A DNA stretch of 37,805 nucleotides, from the IMG/VR virus record IMGVR_UViG_3300034061_001902, positions 1 through 37,805 of that record, one strand, 5' to 3'. The notes under the pieces were generated by a model. It did not search any database. It was given only the letters and a program-made list of their open reading frames with translations, and was not told where the DNA came from. The position numbers and the translations under genes were made by a program. The DNA comes from a virus. This document shows positions 30,971 through 37,469 of the stretch, piece after piece (the first letter of the stretch is position 1; each line of letters opens with the position of its first letter).

Positions 30971-31582
30971 ATGGCACTCTTCGGAAAAGACCTTGGGATT
31001 CACTTCAATCAGCCGTCGCAGTTCCAACCTATTATTGCGCCTGTGGCTGATCTGAATATTTTCGACAACGGCAACATCATTAGAGAATCGAGCACCACGG
31101 CGTTTTTCACGCAGATGGCCTCGCGTGGATTGCAGGACACAACGAATTGGACGGCGAACACTTACAAGACCCTGCTCACCGTCACAGGTGCGGGGTTCGT
31201 CGCTGGCATTGTTGGCCCTACCGCGGGCGGGGCTGAAACAACCACGTTTGAAATCACCACGGACGGCGTTCTTGATGAAATAGCCATAACCGTTGCGGCC
31301 AGCCAGCGCGCGGTTCTTCTCGCAAAGTATGGTGGGCCGACCGATTTTACTTCGGCGGAACTCTTTATGTATGCCGGTGTAAGCGGTGCTCTTGGGGCTG
31401 ATAAAGCGACGTTTACCATATCGTCAAACCCGGTTGGCGTTATTCCGGGGTGGCGTCAAATGGTGATGTATCCGCAGCTTCGGTTTAGTCAATCGCTTCT
31501 AATCCGCGCGAAGCACTCTGCAAACATCACAAACGCCACCGCGACGGCTTATAGCGCCGTCATGTATCGACTGGACCTGTAA
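30971..31582 (+). CDS. Putative tail/receptor-binding accessory protein
   Basis: 203 residues, begins right after the fibre stop with GGAG upstream. Beta-rich and Thr/Ala-rich (TNWTANTYKTLLTVTGAGFV, then TTFEITTDGVLDEIAITVAA), with a C-terminal strand pair (QLRFSQSLLIRAKH). No family recognised. Position suggests a fibre tip, chaperone or second receptor-binding protein. Confidence 0.7.
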   Translation: MALFGKDLGIHFNQPSQFQPIIAPVADLNIFDNGNIIRESSTTAFFTQMASRGLQDTTNWTANTYKTLLTVTGAGFVAGIVGPTAGGAETTTFEITTDGVLDEIAITVAASQRAVLLAKYGGPTDFTSAELFMYAGVSGALGADKATFTISSNPVGVIPGWRQMVMYPQLRFSQSLLIRAKHSANITNATATAYSAVMYRLDL

Positions 31583-31584
31583 TC

Positions 31585-32046
31585 ATGACCGAGATTGTCA
31601 AAGTCTCATGTTACCCGAATGAAGGAACGCCGCAGGTTATCGCGGGCGACCCCCAGGCGGGCGATTTGGTTCGCATCACGACTGCGAGCGGGGCGGTTAT
31701 TTATGAGCGGTTTACGCCCGCGCCATCGCCGCCGGGGACACGTCCGCTAGTTCTATCCGCTACGGGGTTCATGGATGCTGCGATTGCTGGCCTCCGCACC
31801 GCGAACGGTTCGACGCAAGCCGCAGCCGAGGCGCGTTTTCAGGAAATCATTGAGGGCGCAAAGAACTTTGCGGGCTCGACTGAAATCGCCAAGCGTATCC
31901 GCTACGTCCATGAGCGATACGCAAAGGCGACCACGTTTAATAAGGCCGTGGTCGTGGGGATGCTTGCTCTGTTCCGCTCTGCCGGCGTGGCGTCTCTTAC
32001 GGCAGATGAAGAAACGGGCATGTTAGCGGCATGGCCCGAAGCATAG
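31585..32046 (+). CDS. Tail-region protein, unknown function
   Basis: 153 residues. An N-terminal beta domain (about 1-50: VIAGDPQAGDLVRITTASGA) is joined by a Pro-rich hinge (PAPSPPGTRP) to a helical C-terminal domain (AEARFQEIIEGAKNFAG, then AKRIRYVHERYAKAT). This resembles small tail-assembly or fibre-chaperone proteins in layout, but no match is recognised. Confidence 0.65.
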   Translation: MTEIVKVSCYPNEGTPQVIAGDPQAGDLVRITTASGAVIYERFTPAPSPPGTRPLVLSATGFMDAAIAGLRTANGSTQAAAEARFQEIIEGAKNFAGSTEIAKRIRYVHERYAKATTFNKAVVVGMLALFRSAGVASLTADEETGMLAAWPEA

Positions 32047-32054
32047 CAGATCGC

Positions 32055-32117
32055 CCCCGGACTAAATCGCCAACTAAAGGCCGGGGACTAGCCAGTACGA
32101 CTACTTCTGAGGAGTCG
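32055..32117 (+). promoter_or_regulatory. Two stem-loops between tail and pre-lysis genes
   Basis: CCCCGG (32055-32060) pairs with CCGGGG (32081-32086), and CGACT (32098-32102) pairs with AGTCG (32113-32117). The second stem takes in part of the strong GAGGAG ribosome site (32109-32114) of the following 10-codon frame, so it could hide that site. No U-run follows either stem. Confidence 0.5.
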
Positions 32118-32119
32118 CC

Positions 32120-32152
32120 ATGCGAGCTTGCAAATGGGTTAACGCCCCATGA
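32120..32152 (+). CDS. Possible 10-residue leader peptide
   Basis: MRACKWVNAP with a strong GAGGAG 5 bases before its ATG; its stop overlaps the ATG of the next gene (ATGA). The next gene has no ribosome site of its own in a useful position, so this peptide probably serves translational coupling. Confidence 0.45.
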   Translation: MRACKWVNAP

Positions 32153-32388
32153 CCGAAGATGTTCGCATTGGGGAGGTCGTTACTAAGACCGCCGTTCTTG
32201 AATCTCGTTTAGACGGCCATGAGGACATTTGCGCCAAGAGGTATGGGGAGATTGCCGAGGCTTTTGGCGATCTAAAATCAAAACTTGTGGGGATCGAAAG
32301 CCGGATGACCGGCGCGCTTATCACCCTCGTTTTAATCCTCACAACGGCCCTAGCGACGGTCCTGTGGGCTAAAATGAATGGTGGGTGA
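32149..32388 (+). CDS. Membrane-anchored coiled-coil protein (XhlA-like layout)
   Basis: 79 residues. Residues 1-55 form an acidic coiled coil (AVLESRLDGHEDICAKRYGE, then IAEAFGDLKSKLVGIESRM), and 56-74 one transmembrane helix (ALITLVLILTTALATVLWA). This layout is that of haemolysin XhlA-type and similar phage lysis-associated proteins. It lies upstream of the metallophosphoesterase and about 1.4 kb before the lysis genes, so a lysis or membrane role is plausible but not proved. Confidence 0.65.
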   Translation: MTEDVRIGEVVTKTAVLESRLDGHEDICAKRYGEIAEAFGDLKSKLVGIESRMTGALITLVLILTTALATVLWAKMNGG

Positions 32389-33428
32389 TGGGCCTGCCCC
32401 CAACCCCTCGTGATGTTCTCCAAGAGGCTCTGGACCTTAAGGCGAAGTATGGGGGATGGGCGGAAGCCTCTAGGGTGTCTCGGGTTCCTATCAATACTCT
32501 GAAGTCTCGAGGGGATAGGGCCAAAGCGGCGGGGCTTACGCCCCTAGCAGCCCCCATCAGAGATGATTCCAACATCACCGCGCTGGTTGATAGCCTGCGG
32601 TCGGAGTTGGACAAAGCCAGGGACGAACTGGCCAAAGCCCAAAGGCCAAAGTTCACCATCCGTCAAGAGGTGCGCGGTGTAGCCTCTAAGATACGGGTTC
32701 TTGCCATAGGCGATACCCACGACGATAGGCACCTCTCCAAAGACAGATTTGAGTGGCTCTGCAAATACGCGCGCGAGATTACCCCCGATGTGGTTTTGCA
32801 GATCGGGGATATGGCGACGATGGACAGCCTCAATTTCCACATCCCGAACGAAAGCCTGGACGGGAAACTAAAGCCTTCGTTTGAGGCGGATATGGGTTCG
32901 CTCAATCTCGCCCTCCAAGCCTTTGGCTGCGACGGAATCGAGAAACACGTAACTCTCGGAAACCACGAACGGCGCGTCTGGAATTATGAGCAATCCAATC
33001 CCGAGATGGCCGGCAAGCTGGTTTGCACGCTCGACAGCGTCCTAAAAAATAACGGGTGGACCTATAGCCCTTACGGAATAATTCAATATTACGGCGGCGT
33101 CGGATTCGTGCATTGCGCCTTAAATACACTGGGCAAGGCGTATGGGGGGAAGAACTGCCTCCCGACCATTGCGAACGACAGCGTTTCGGATTTGGTCGTA
33201 GGCCACTCTCACCGCGCCCGCGTGCATCAAGCTCCGAAGATTGGGCAGCGATACCCCACGACCATCATAGACCTCGGCTGCGCTTTGCCTGATGGCCATA
33301 TCGAGGGTTATGCCGCACACGCCCTGAACGGCTGGACCTGGGGAGCTTATGAGCTGCTCATCCAGCACAATCATATCCAGAGCGCGAAATTCGTCAGCAT
33401 GGCGGAACTTGGGGAGCGGTACTCATGA
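32388..33428 (+). CDS. Metallophosphoesterase with N-terminal HTH and coiled coil
   Basis: 346 residues. Residues about 8-48 look like a small HTH (DVLQEALDLKAKYGGWAEAS, then VPINTLKSRGDRAKA), followed by a short coiled coil (SLRSELDKARDELAKAQ). The catalytic domain has GDTH (108-111), QIGDMATMD, GNHE (191-194) and GHSH (272-275), the full metal set of calcineurin-like phosphoesterases. The fusion suggests a DNA-directed phosphodiesterase, such as an endonuclease (inference). ATG at 32388; a GTG one codon earlier is also possible. Confidence 0.88.
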   Translation: MGLPPTPRDVLQEALDLKAKYGGWAEASRVSRVPINTLKSRGDRAKAAGLTPLAAPIRDDSNITALVDSLRSELDKARDELAKAQRPKFTIRQEVRGVASKIRVLAIGDTHDDRHLSKDRFEWLCKYAREITPDVVLQIGDMATMDSLNFHIPNESLDGKLKPSFEADMGSLNLALQAFGCDGIEKHVTLGNHERRVWNYEQSNPEMAGKLVCTLDSVLKNNGWTYSPYGIIQYYGGVGFVHCALNTLGKAYGGKNCLPTIANDSVSDLVVGHSHRARVHQAPKIGQRYPTTIIDLGCALPDGHIEGYAAHALNGWTWGAYELLIQHNHIQSAKFVSMAELGERYS

Positions 33429-33643
33429 GCGAGGAACCCGAAGTCCCGGTTGAGTTCGTAGAACTCCCGTACCCGTTTCTGGAAACCAACCACGCCAAGC
33501 TCCGCTGCTTCATTGCTGAGCACTTCATGAACGCTGAGATCGACGGCAACATTTTAGTGGCCAACATGGACGCGGTTTATCAGTGGGTACTGAAGGGCAC
33601 TGTATCGAAGGCCCGCGCGAAACCGCAACTGGTGAAGCCATGA
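33425..33643 (+). CDS. Small protein, unknown function
   Basis: 72 residues, starting in ATGA overlap with the metallophosphoesterase. Acidic N-terminus (EEPEVPVEFVELPYPF), then a helix with Cys and His (KLRCFIAEHFMNAEIDG) and a basic tail. Not recognised. Confidence 0.65.
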   Translation: MSEEPEVPVEFVELPYPFLETNHAKLRCFIAEHFMNAEIDGNILVANMDAVYQWVLKGTVSKARAKPQLVKP

Positions 33644-33810
33644 GCGAGAAGATCGGCCCCTTCATCGTCCCGACTGCGGAGGGTGGCGTGGCCCTGATCT
33701 ACGACTACGAACGCATCGAACTCGACCAACAGACCGCTCAACATTGGTGGTGGACCTTGAGCCAGTATTTGAACCGATGGGCGGAAGAACAAAGGAAAAG
33801 GACTAAGTGA
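33640..33810 (+). CDS. 56-residue protein, unknown function
   Basis: The ATG at 33640 overlaps the previous TGA. Begins SEKIGPFIVPTAEGGVALIY, followed by a Trp-rich helix (HWWWTLSQYLNRWAEEQRKR) that is amphipathic and basic. It lies just before the endolysin gene. Role unknown. Confidence 0.6.
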   Translation: MSEKIGPFIVPTAEGGVALIYDYERIELDQQTAQHWWWTLSQYLNRWAEEQRKRTK

Positions 33811-34136
33811 GAATGGCTATTGCACTGAAAAGCAGCGCGCGGATTACAGGGGTTAGACCGGAAACCCTATTCGCCATGCGTGTTGCTGAAGGCGTGTTCG
33901 AGGACCGCAAACTAGGGCTAATGACCATCACGTCCTGCAATGACGGCAAGCACTCCCCCGGAAGTAAACACTATGTCGGCGGTGCCTTTGACATTCGCAC
34001 GCGCGATATCCCAAAGGACCAATGGCAGCTTGTGGCCAGTGACATACGCGAACGGCTCGGAACTGAATATGACGTAGTTGTCGAGGCCGATCATTATCAC
34101 ATCGAACTCGACCCAAAGACCCCCATCAACGCATAG
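33807..34136 (+). CDS. M15-family peptidoglycan peptidase (endolysin)
   Basis: 109 residues. The zinc site is clear: SPGSKHYVGGAFDIR with His55 and Asp62, and VEADHYHIE with Glu93, His96 and His98, as in VanY/M15 D-Ala-D-Ala or L-Ala-D-Glu peptidases. It would cut the peptide cross-links of the cell wall at lysis. It is short, about one catalytic domain, with no signal peptide, so it should reach the wall through the holin. Start: GTG at 33807 overlaps the previous TGA; an ATG at 33813 is the alternative. Confidence 0.9.
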   Translation: MRMAIALKSSARITGVRPETLFAMRVAEGVFEDRKLGLMTITSCNDGKHSPGSKHYVGGAFDIRTRDIPKDQWQLVASDIRERLGTEYDVVVEADHYHIELDPKTPINA

Positions 34137-34145
34137 GAGCTAACC

Positions 34146-34349
34146 ATGGAAGCTAAATCAATCTTTGCCAGCCGCACCCTTTGGGCCAACGTCATTGGTG
34201 GTGCCGTAGCCATTGCGACGGCCTTCGGCCTGGACCTCGACATTGACGCCGAAGCGCAGACCGCAATCGTCGGCGGCATTATGGCCGTTGTGAACATCGT
34301 CCTGCGCTTCATGACCTCGGCCCCCGTGACGGTAACGAGGGCCGAATGA
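34146..34349 (+). CDS. Holin-like membrane protein
   Basis: 67 residues, with two hydrophobic segments (WANVIGGAVAIATAFGLDL and AIVGGIMAVVNIVLRFM) around an acidic turn (DIDAEAQT). GGAG lies 7 bases before the ATG. Its size, its two spans, and its place between endolysin and spanin genes fit a small holin that opens the inner membrane. Confidence 0.8.
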   Translation: MEAKSIFASRTLWANVIGGAVAIATAFGLDLDIDAEAQTAIVGGIMAVVNIVLRFMTSAPVTVTRAE

Positions 34350-34537
34350 CGGCAATTATCGGCCTCGGAATTGCGGGCCTCGCGTTCCTGGCTTTGTACC
34401 TGTTCGGGCGCAAAGCCGGGAAAGACGCGGCTAAGGCCAAAACCTTGGAGAAAACCATTGAACAAATTGTGGATGCTGTGCGCCCTGCCACTGATGTTGA
34501 GCTTGACAGGGTGCGGAGCAAGTACAGGCGGGATTAA
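34346..34537 (+). CDS. i-spanin (Rz-like), short form
   Basis: 63 residues. An N-terminal transmembrane helix (IIGLGIAGLAFLALYLFG) is followed by a charged coiled coil (KDAAKAKTLEKTIEQIVDAV). This is the layout of inner-membrane spanins, although shorter than Rz (about 150). The o-spanin gene is nested in its 3' half in another frame, which strongly supports the call. The ATG overlaps the holin stop (ATGA). Confidence 0.75.
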   Translation: MTAIIGLGIAGLAFLALYLFGRKAGKDAAKAKTLEKTIEQIVDAVRPATDVELDRVRSKYRRD

Positions 34538-34655
34538 AGCCGCCTGCGCTGTGTTTACGGCGCCGTCGTGGTCAAGCCGGGATACCCCTGAAACCCAGGT
34601 CTGGATGGAAAACTATGCAGTCCGATATGAAAGACTTTGCGTCGATGCTCGATAG
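34473..34655 (+). CDS. o-spanin (Rz1-like lipoprotein), nested
   Basis: 60 residues in the +1 frame relative to the i-spanin, starting inside it. The signal ends in the lipobox LTGC (11-14), giving an outer-membrane lipoprotein. The end carries SSRDTPETQVWMENYAVRYE then RLC, a pattern typical of small Rz1-type lysis proteins. It would pair with the i-spanin to fuse the two membranes. Its last 41 bases overlap the next gene. Confidence 0.8.
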   Translation: MLCALPLMLSLTGCGASTGGIKAACAVFTAPSWSSRDTPETQVWMENYAVRYERLCVDAR

Positions 34656-35061
34656 CTTTGTGGAGTGGGTCGCGGAACATGGGCGGGTGATGCTTTACAG
34701 CTTCCTTGCCGGCGTCATCCTGATGCTTGTGTTCGGGTGTAGCGCAGCCAATGCCTACACAAAGCCCCAGGGAGCCCCGGAGATTGCCGTTCCCGCTCAT
34801 GGGGTAGTTGTGGCCATCTTCGCCGCACAAACGCCTGTAGGGCACGGCATAGGGGTTTTTGAGCAACGTGGGGCGGACTGGTATCTGTGCGGTCAATGTA
34901 TCATCGCAGAATACCCCACTATGGATAGCGCGGTTTCCGGCGCCGGTGGGGCTCTGCCTTATATGGCGAGCAAGGTTCCAGAACTTAACGCTATCCTCGC
35001 AAGCCGATACCCTGCCACAGGCACGCCGCCTACTGGGTCAACCATTGATCGAGTTAATTAG
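34615..35061 (+). CDS. Secreted or membrane-anchored protein after spanins
   Basis: 148 residues. A hydrophobic segment at 25-41 (VMLYSFLAGVILMLVFG) ends with CSAANAY, which offers a signal-peptidase site (ANA) and possibly a weak lipobox at Cys42. The rest is a soluble domain with a Cys pair (CGQC) and Ala/Pro/Thr-rich tail. ATG 34615 or 34627 can serve as start. It is the last rightward gene and overlaps the leftward gene at 35038 tail to tail. Function unknown; a host-surface role is possible. Confidence 0.65.
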   Translation: MQSDMKDFASMLDSFVEWVAEHGRVMLYSFLAGVILMLVFGCSAANAYTKPQGAPEIAVPAHGVVVAIFAAQTPVGHGIGVFEQRGADWYLCGQCIIAEYPTMDSAVSGAGGALPYMASKVPELNAILASRYPATGTPPTGSTIDRVN

Positions 35062-35292
35062 GCTCTCTCGGGGTCGAGTGTCGATCTTCATGGCGCGGAT
35101 TGCTGCGCGGGCAGTCGGTAGGTATTCGGTCCAATCCAGCTCAAGTCCACCCTTCGCTTCTGGAAAGTCGAACGGTGCAGCAAACCCGGTATCAATTTGA
35201 TGCTGGTTTATGTCGCGGGAAATCGCTTTAGCTACGCGCGTTTCCATCTCCGTGGCATCGACCGCTCCGCTCATTGTTTTCTCTGCACTCAC
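35038..35292 (-). CDS. Last gene of the leftward operon, unknown function
   Basis: 84 residues from a GTG with GGAGG 5 bases upstream; an ATG at 35316 and another at 35274 are alternatives. Contains a helix (EMETRVAKAISRDINQ) and LDWTEYLPTARAAIRAMK, a pattern I recognise from small phage proteins of unknown role (W..YLP.ARAAI.AM). It lies beyond the C5 methyltransferase and converges on the rightward unit. Confidence 0.7.
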   Translation of the reverse strand: MSAEKTMSGAVDATEMETRVAKAISRDINQHQIDTGFAAPFDFPEAKGGLELDWTEYLPTARAAIRAMKIDTRPRESLINSING

Positions 35293-35319
35293 GCCAACCT
35301 CCATTTGCCAAGCCATCTT

Positions 35320-35336
35320 ACGCGCCTAAAGCGCGT
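35320..35336. other. Short perfect hairpin after the methyltransferase gene
   Basis: ACGCGC pairs with GCGCGT around CTAAA. It lies in the 83-base gap between the C5-methyltransferase and the last leftward gene. Without a U-run on the minus strand it is unlikely to terminate fully. Confidence 0.4.
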
Positions 35337-35375
35337 CCTATCAATTCCCCATCCGTGTGAGGGGAGCGGTCGGGG

Positions 35376-36782
35376 TCATGCTGCGGGCCTTTCGATCTGA
35401 TCCACCATTGTGATGCGCCGGCCAATCCAGGCCATCACGGGCACGGCCATTGAGTTCCCCAGCGCCTTGTAGCGAGGGCCATCAGCGGCCATGCCGTTGC
35501 GGTAAGGAATCAAAGTATAATCGTCAGGAAATCCCTGTAATCTTTCGCACTCCCGCGGTGTAAGGCGGCGCACGGCGGCTGATGTGGAAAGCATGGGCGT
35601 ATTGCGCCCGCTTGCGTTGCTGTTCGTGTTCAAAGTGTTAAACACGTCCCCCGCGCGCACCTCGCCTGTCTGGTTTTGAGCAAAGGCCACGGCTTGCTGA
35701 ATGCAGTCGCCCCCTTGTTGGTTGCCCCCGACAGGGCCACCCGCCATGACAGGCTGCGCTACGTCCACGGCGCGTGCCTTGTAATCACGGCTCGAGTTCT
35801 GCGGCATGATCGACCACGCGACGTAGGTTTGCTCGACTTGGTTGCCGCCAGAGTTGGCGCCGAGGCTGTTCGACACTGCGACCTGGCGGATCTGCATTGC
35901 CATAGGACTGGCCCCGTTTACACCTGACCCAGCCGTCCCGATTGTCGCTGCAACCTCGCCAGTTATGATTCCGTTATAGCAGTCAACGCCAATCGTGACA
36001 GGCACAAGCGGCGTTCCCCGTCCCGTCCCATTTTCACTCGCGTCAAAGCCATCAGCGCGCAGGGAGTGGGTAACGAACGTCTCACTTTCACCGTCAATGC
36101 GACCGACGCCGCCCTTGGCGTTTAAAGCCCTAGCGATTAGATGACCGGCCTGAGCTTGGTTATCGTCCGCGCCGCATGTTCCAACGCCGTTTGCAGTGAG
36201 CGCGGCAACTCCCGGCCCCGCTTGGCGGCGCGGCGCAGTATCCCCGCGCAGGCTTTCGCGCTCAAAAAGAACCGCTGCGGCACGTCGCCAGTCTCCAAGG
36301 TGTCCGACAACGAACACACGGCGGCGGCGCTGGGCCACTCCGAAGTACTGAGCGTCAAGCACTCGATAGGCGAACCCATACCCGAGTTCTGCCAAGCCCC
36401 CGAGGATGGAACCAAAGTCCCGTCCTCCGTTCGATGACAGTACACCGGGGACGTTCTCCCAAACCACCCATCGGGCGCGTGAGCGGCGAGCAAGTTGAAG
36501 AAACGCGAGGGCCAGGTTGCCACGCGCGTCGCCCAAGCCGCCCCGCAATCCTGCGATCGAAAAGCTCTGGCAGGGGGTTCCGCCGACAAGAAGGTCAATT
36601 GGTTCATATTCGCCCTCGCGAATGGTGGTGAAGTCCCCATGCAACGGCACATCGGGATAGTGGTGCGCGAGGACCGCCCGCGGGAATTTGTCGATCTCGG
36701 AATAGAAGGCCGGCCGCCAGCCGAGCGGATGCCATGCGACCGTGGCCGCTTCGATGCCGGAACAGACTGAGCCGTACCGCAT
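35376..36782 (-). CDS. DNA cytosine-5 methyltransferase (Dcm-like)
   Basis: 468 residues. Motif I SVCSGIEAATVAW (5-17), motif IV GGTPCQSFS (67-74) with catalytic Cys71, motif VI WENV (108-111), motif VIII QRRRR (151-155) and motif X GNSMAVPV (442-449) are all present. Between VIII and IX lies a long Gly/Asn-rich target-recognition region (about 165-400). It methylates cytosine in a specific DNA site. No endonuclease is nearby, so it is probably an orphan that guards against restriction. It starts in TGATG overlap with a 23-codon frame. Confidence 0.95.
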   Translation of the reverse strand: MRYGSVCSGIEAATVAWHPLGWRPAFYSEIDKFPRAVLAHHYPDVPLHGDFTTIREGEYEPIDLLVGGTPCQSFSIAGLRGGLGDARGNLALAFLQLARRSRARWVVWENVPGVLSSNGGRDFGSILGGLAELGYGFAYRVLDAQYFGVAQRRRRVFVVGHLGDWRRAAAVLFERESLRGDTAPRRQAGPGVAALTANGVGTCGADDNQAQAGHLIARALNAKGGVGRIDGESETFVTHSLRADGFDASENGTGRGTPLVPVTIGVDCYNGIITGEVAATIGTAGSGVNGASPMAMQIRQVAVSNSLGANSGGNQVEQTYVAWSIMPQNSSRDYKARAVDVAQPVMAGGPVGGNQQGGDCIQQAVAFAQNQTGEVRAGDVFNTLNTNSNASGRNTPMLSTSAAVRRLTPRECERLQGFPDDYTLIPYRNGMAADGPRYKALGNSMAVPVMAWIGRRITMVDQIERPAA

Positions 36783-36853
36783 CAGGCCCTCGCGATCTTT
36801 ACGAGGGGGGATACGAGGGGGATTTGGCCCGCCGCCGGTTCACTATCGGTCAT
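36782..36853 (-). CDS. Possible 23-residue leader of the methyltransferase
   Basis: TDSEPAAGQIPLVSPLVKIA with an ATG 4 bases after the previous TAG and a TGA overlapping the methyltransferase ATG (TGATG). The methyltransferase lacks a clear ribosome site, so this frame probably couples its translation. Confidence 0.45.
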   Translation of the reverse strand: MTDSEPAAGQIPLVSPLVKIARA

Positions 36854-36857
36854 GGTC

Positions 36858-37172
36858 CTACGTCCCCGTGGGTGTGGGAGCGGGCTTCTCGGTGAGGAGG
36901 GCGAGGATGGCGTTGACTTCGTATTCAGTTCGCCTGTCTCTATCCAAACTTTCCGAATTGAACCAATCGACACGCGCTTGTTGTAATGCCGATTCGATCT
37001 GCTCCCGCGTGACCGTCTGTGCCTGGGGTGGCGTCTGACTGGCGCGGAGGTGGTCACGCAAAGCTCTGGCGACCGTTGCGTTTCTGCTCCACCCGCCAAC
37101 TTGATGGTTTTCAGCGATCATTTCGTCGCACAGTTTCAGCAGTTCTTCTGCGGTCATACGTTCTTCGCTCAT
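36858..37172 (-). CDS. Small helical phage protein
   Basis: 104 residues from the ATG at 37172, which overlaps the previous TGA; the open frame further upstream is not needed. Two helical blocks: EERMTAEELLKLCDEMIAEN and VTREQIESALQQARVDWFNS. The second is a motif common in small phage proteins. Pro/Thr tail. No function known. Confidence 0.7.
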   Translation of the reverse strand: MSEERMTAEELLKLCDEMIAENHQVGGWSRNATVARALRDHLRASQTPPQAQTVTREQIESALQQARVDWFNSESLDRDRRTEYEVNAILALLTEKPAPTPTGT

Positions 37173-37450
37173 GTGGTCACCGTGAAGGGATGGAGGGCTT
37201 CGTCCATATCGGGAAGTAACTGCGTCAGGCCGGGGTGTCCGCCCAGTATCCAGCCCTTTTCGGTACGGCACGCGCGCACCTTGGCGAGCGTTTCGGCGCA
37301 CTTAACCAGGGCACGAATAATATCTGTGTCCGACGTGTACTCGCTCAGGTCGTCCATATAGCGCGTGCTGCCTGAGCGAAGGTCGCAGGCTTCCTCGTAT
37401 GCTTTCTCAGCCGCTTCTTTCAGGGCCTTCAGGTCAATACGTTCAGTCAT
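37169..37450 (-). CDS. Small phage protein, unknown function
   Basis: 93 residues. Helical start (ERIDLKALKEAAEKAYEEAC), then DTDIIRALVKCAETLAKVRA and a Trp/Gly-rich loop (GWILGGHPGLTQ). Resembles in composition the Ea22-like small early proteins, but no firm family. An AAGGGA site lies 8 bases before its ATG, just after the stop of the Gly-rich repeat gene. Confidence 0.7.
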   Translation of the reverse strand: MTERIDLKALKEAAEKAYEEACDLRSGSTRYMDDLSEYTSDTDIIRALVKCAETLAKVRACRTEKGWILGGHPGLTQLLPDMDEALHPFTVTT

Positions 37451-37469
37451 TTGTCGTGTCCCTTCGTGG

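Noticed and set aside
35341-35379. A 12-codon minus-strand frame after the C5-methyltransferase
   Set aside because: It overlaps the stop by ATGA but has no product features and no downstream partner that needs coupling.
36782-37099. A 105-codon minus-strand frame upstream of the methyltransferase
   Set aside because: It lies mostly across the well-supported gene 36858-37172; only its last 23 codons (36853-36782) have a sensible start and coupling.
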